Below are positions 5,584 to 6,427 of a DNA stretch of 6,427 bases, piece by piece. How positions within the stretch are numbered: position 1 is the first letter of the stretch; each line of letters begins with the position of its first letter. The position numbers and the translations under genes are program-made. The notes under the pieces are model-generated. The model ran no database searches and was not told where the DNA came from. It worked only from the letters and a program-made list of their open reading frames with translations. Source of the DNA: an uncultured Bacteroidales bacterium (GTDB lineage Bacteria > Bacteroidota > Bacteroidia > Bacteroidales > UBA932). The DNA lies in NCBI GenBank assembly GCA_946187365.1, contig CAMHRD010000068.1, positions 1 to 6,427 of the forward strand, written 5' to 3'.

Positions 5584-6427
5584 CACTTCCACTTTCTGAT
5601 TACAAGAAATGCAATGACCGGATAAATCTCAAGACGGCCAAGGAACATCTCAATTGTAAAGATAAGTTTGCTGACTATCGGGAAGTCATTGTAACTGCCA
5701 AAAGAACTGATACTTCCAAAGGTCAGACCGGTGTTGGCAACAGATGCCAGAGAGGTGGTAAGAGCGGTCTGCAAATCCAATCCCGTTAGCGCCAGGCATA
5801 CAGCGCCAATGAACATCAGTAGGATGAAGAAGACAATAAAGAGAGTTGCCTCTCCCGTCTCCTCCTGTGTTATTATTCTGTTGCCCATTCTTGGTCTCAC
5901 TATGGCGTTCATATTGAGCTGTCTCTTAATGCGTGAGCGGAGCGTACTGAATATCATACACATACGGTCACTCTTGGCACCACCGGTTGTAGACCCGCTG
6001 CAGGCTCCCTGGAATGCCAAAAAGAAGAGCAGAAGCAGTGAGAAGACCGGCCAGTGCTGGCTCTCCGCATTTGCAAATCCCGTTGTACTTGCTGCAGAAA
6101 GGTTCATGAAAGAGGCGTGCCTTAACGCCGTAAATACGTTGTGCTCAGCTCCTTGTGACACCAGATTGATTGTTGAGAATACAATGGCGCAAACGAGAAT
6201 TATGGTGTAGTACTTAATTACCGGATCTCTGAAAAGTTTGAAGGTCTTGCTGAAGAGAGCCAGGTGTATAAGACCAAAGTGCAGGCCGGCAATGTACATA
6301 AAGACCATCATAATTATCTCAACCGTAGGAGAGTTGAAGGCTGCGGCACTTGCATTTCTGGTGCTGAATCCTCCGGTTGCCGCAATAGACATTGAGTGGT
6401 TCAGAGCGTCAAAGAAATTCACTCCGG
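5583..6427 (-). CDS. trkH: TrkH/KtrB-family potassium transporter, C-terminal part (5' end beyond the window)
   Basis: This is the membrane subunit of a Trk/Ktr potassium uptake system, usually gated by a cytoplasmic TrkA/KtrA nucleotide-binding subunit. About 280 C-terminal residues are present of the roughly 480 usual. Three of the four pore-loop signatures are visible: ATGGFST (TGGF at 6366-6377), STTGF (6075-6089) and NTGLTFG (5715-5735). The intramembrane segment GSTTGGAKSDR and the closing block FLGRLEIYPVIAFLV are also family hallmarks. Several long hydrophobic helices separate these. The GTG at 6422 lies inside the conserved GVNFFDALNHS block just before a pore loop, so it codes valine and is not a start; the frame is open to the right edge. 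The terminal WK-TGA stop overlaps the helicase ATG by one base. A trkA gene upstream would be usual but cannot be seen. Confidence 0.92.
   Translation of the reverse strand, partial: GVNFFDALNHSMSIAATGGFSTRNASAAAFNSPTVEIIMMVFMYIAGLHFGLIHLALFSKTFKLFRDPVIKYYTIILVCAIVFSTINLVSQGAEHNVFTALRHASFMNLSAASTTGFANAESQHWPVFSLLLLFFLAFQGACSGSTTGGAKSDRMCMIFSTLRSRIKRQLNMNAIVRPRMGNRIITQEETGEATLFIVFFILLMFIGAVCLALTGLDLQTALTTSLASVANTGLTFGSISSFGSYNDFPIVSKLIFTIEMFLGRLEIYPVIAFLVIRKWK

Larger units (their letters stand above)
2002..6427 (-). other. Probable operon trkH - SF1B helicase - dpp4
   Basis: The three minus-strand genes are joined by a 1-base overlap (TGATG at 5581-5585) and a 3-base gap (4162-4164). There is no room for internal promoters outside coding sequence, and no terminator-like hairpin lies between them. 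Co-transcription from a promoter to the right of the window is inferred. No intrinsic terminator is visible at the downstream end, where the comEC gene converges. Confidence 0.7.

Noticed and set aside
5731..6210. A 159-codon plus-strand frame opposite the potassium transporter
   Set aside because: The minus strand carries unmistakable TrkH pore-loop motifs across the same bases; the plus-strand product has no recognisable features.
6420..6422. GTG as the start codon of the potassium transporter
   Set aside because: It sits within the conserved block just before a pore loop, so most of the protein lies upstream beyond the window and this codon is internal.
1..6427. A new defence, mobile or RNA-guided system
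   Set aside because: Every substantial frame belongs to a known family. There are no direct repeat arrays, terminal inverted repeats, integrase or transposase motifs, tRNA-like folds or structured non-coding stretches, and the only intergenic space is 74 bases.

Overview
The window looks like a piece of a Bacteroidota (probably Bacteroidales) chromosome or metagenome contig. Pointers are the predicted -7 promoter words of the TAnnTTTG type, weak Shine-Dalgarno signals, a secreted S9B dipeptidyl peptidase IV of the length seen in this phylum, and an acetate kinase with Bacteroidales-like wording. It is ordinary housekeeping and accessory content. I see no RNA genes, insertion sequences, CRISPR array, phage genes or new defence-like system.

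Layout, left to right. Positions 1-919 (minus) hold one uninterrupted frame that starts as acetate kinase (ackA). After residue 225 it turns, in frame, into the middle of a glycoside hydrolase family 3 protein that runs off the left edge. Codon choice also shifts inside the acetate kinase part near residue 127, so this end looks like a three-part mosaic. An assembly chimera is the simplest explanation, and this is the observation most in need of checking. Positions 920-993 are a short divergent intergenic region whose two predicted -7 elements form a near-perfect 25-bp inverted repeat. Positions 994-2001 (plus) encode a compact ComEC/Rec2-like membrane protein reduced to little more than the competence domain.

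Positions 2002-6427 (minus) are a tightly packed, probably co-transcribed run. In transcription order it holds the C-terminal part of a TrkH/KtrB-type potassium transporter (entering from beyond the right edge), a Dda/RecD2-like superfamily 1B helicase that starts in a TGATG overlap with the transporter stop, and a dipeptidyl peptidase IV that starts 3 bases after the helicase stop. The peptidase gene converges on comEC with no base between the two stop codons. The three operon members share no evident pathway (ion uptake, DNA unwinding, periplasmic peptide trimming). Their close packing is more likely genome economy than a functional module.
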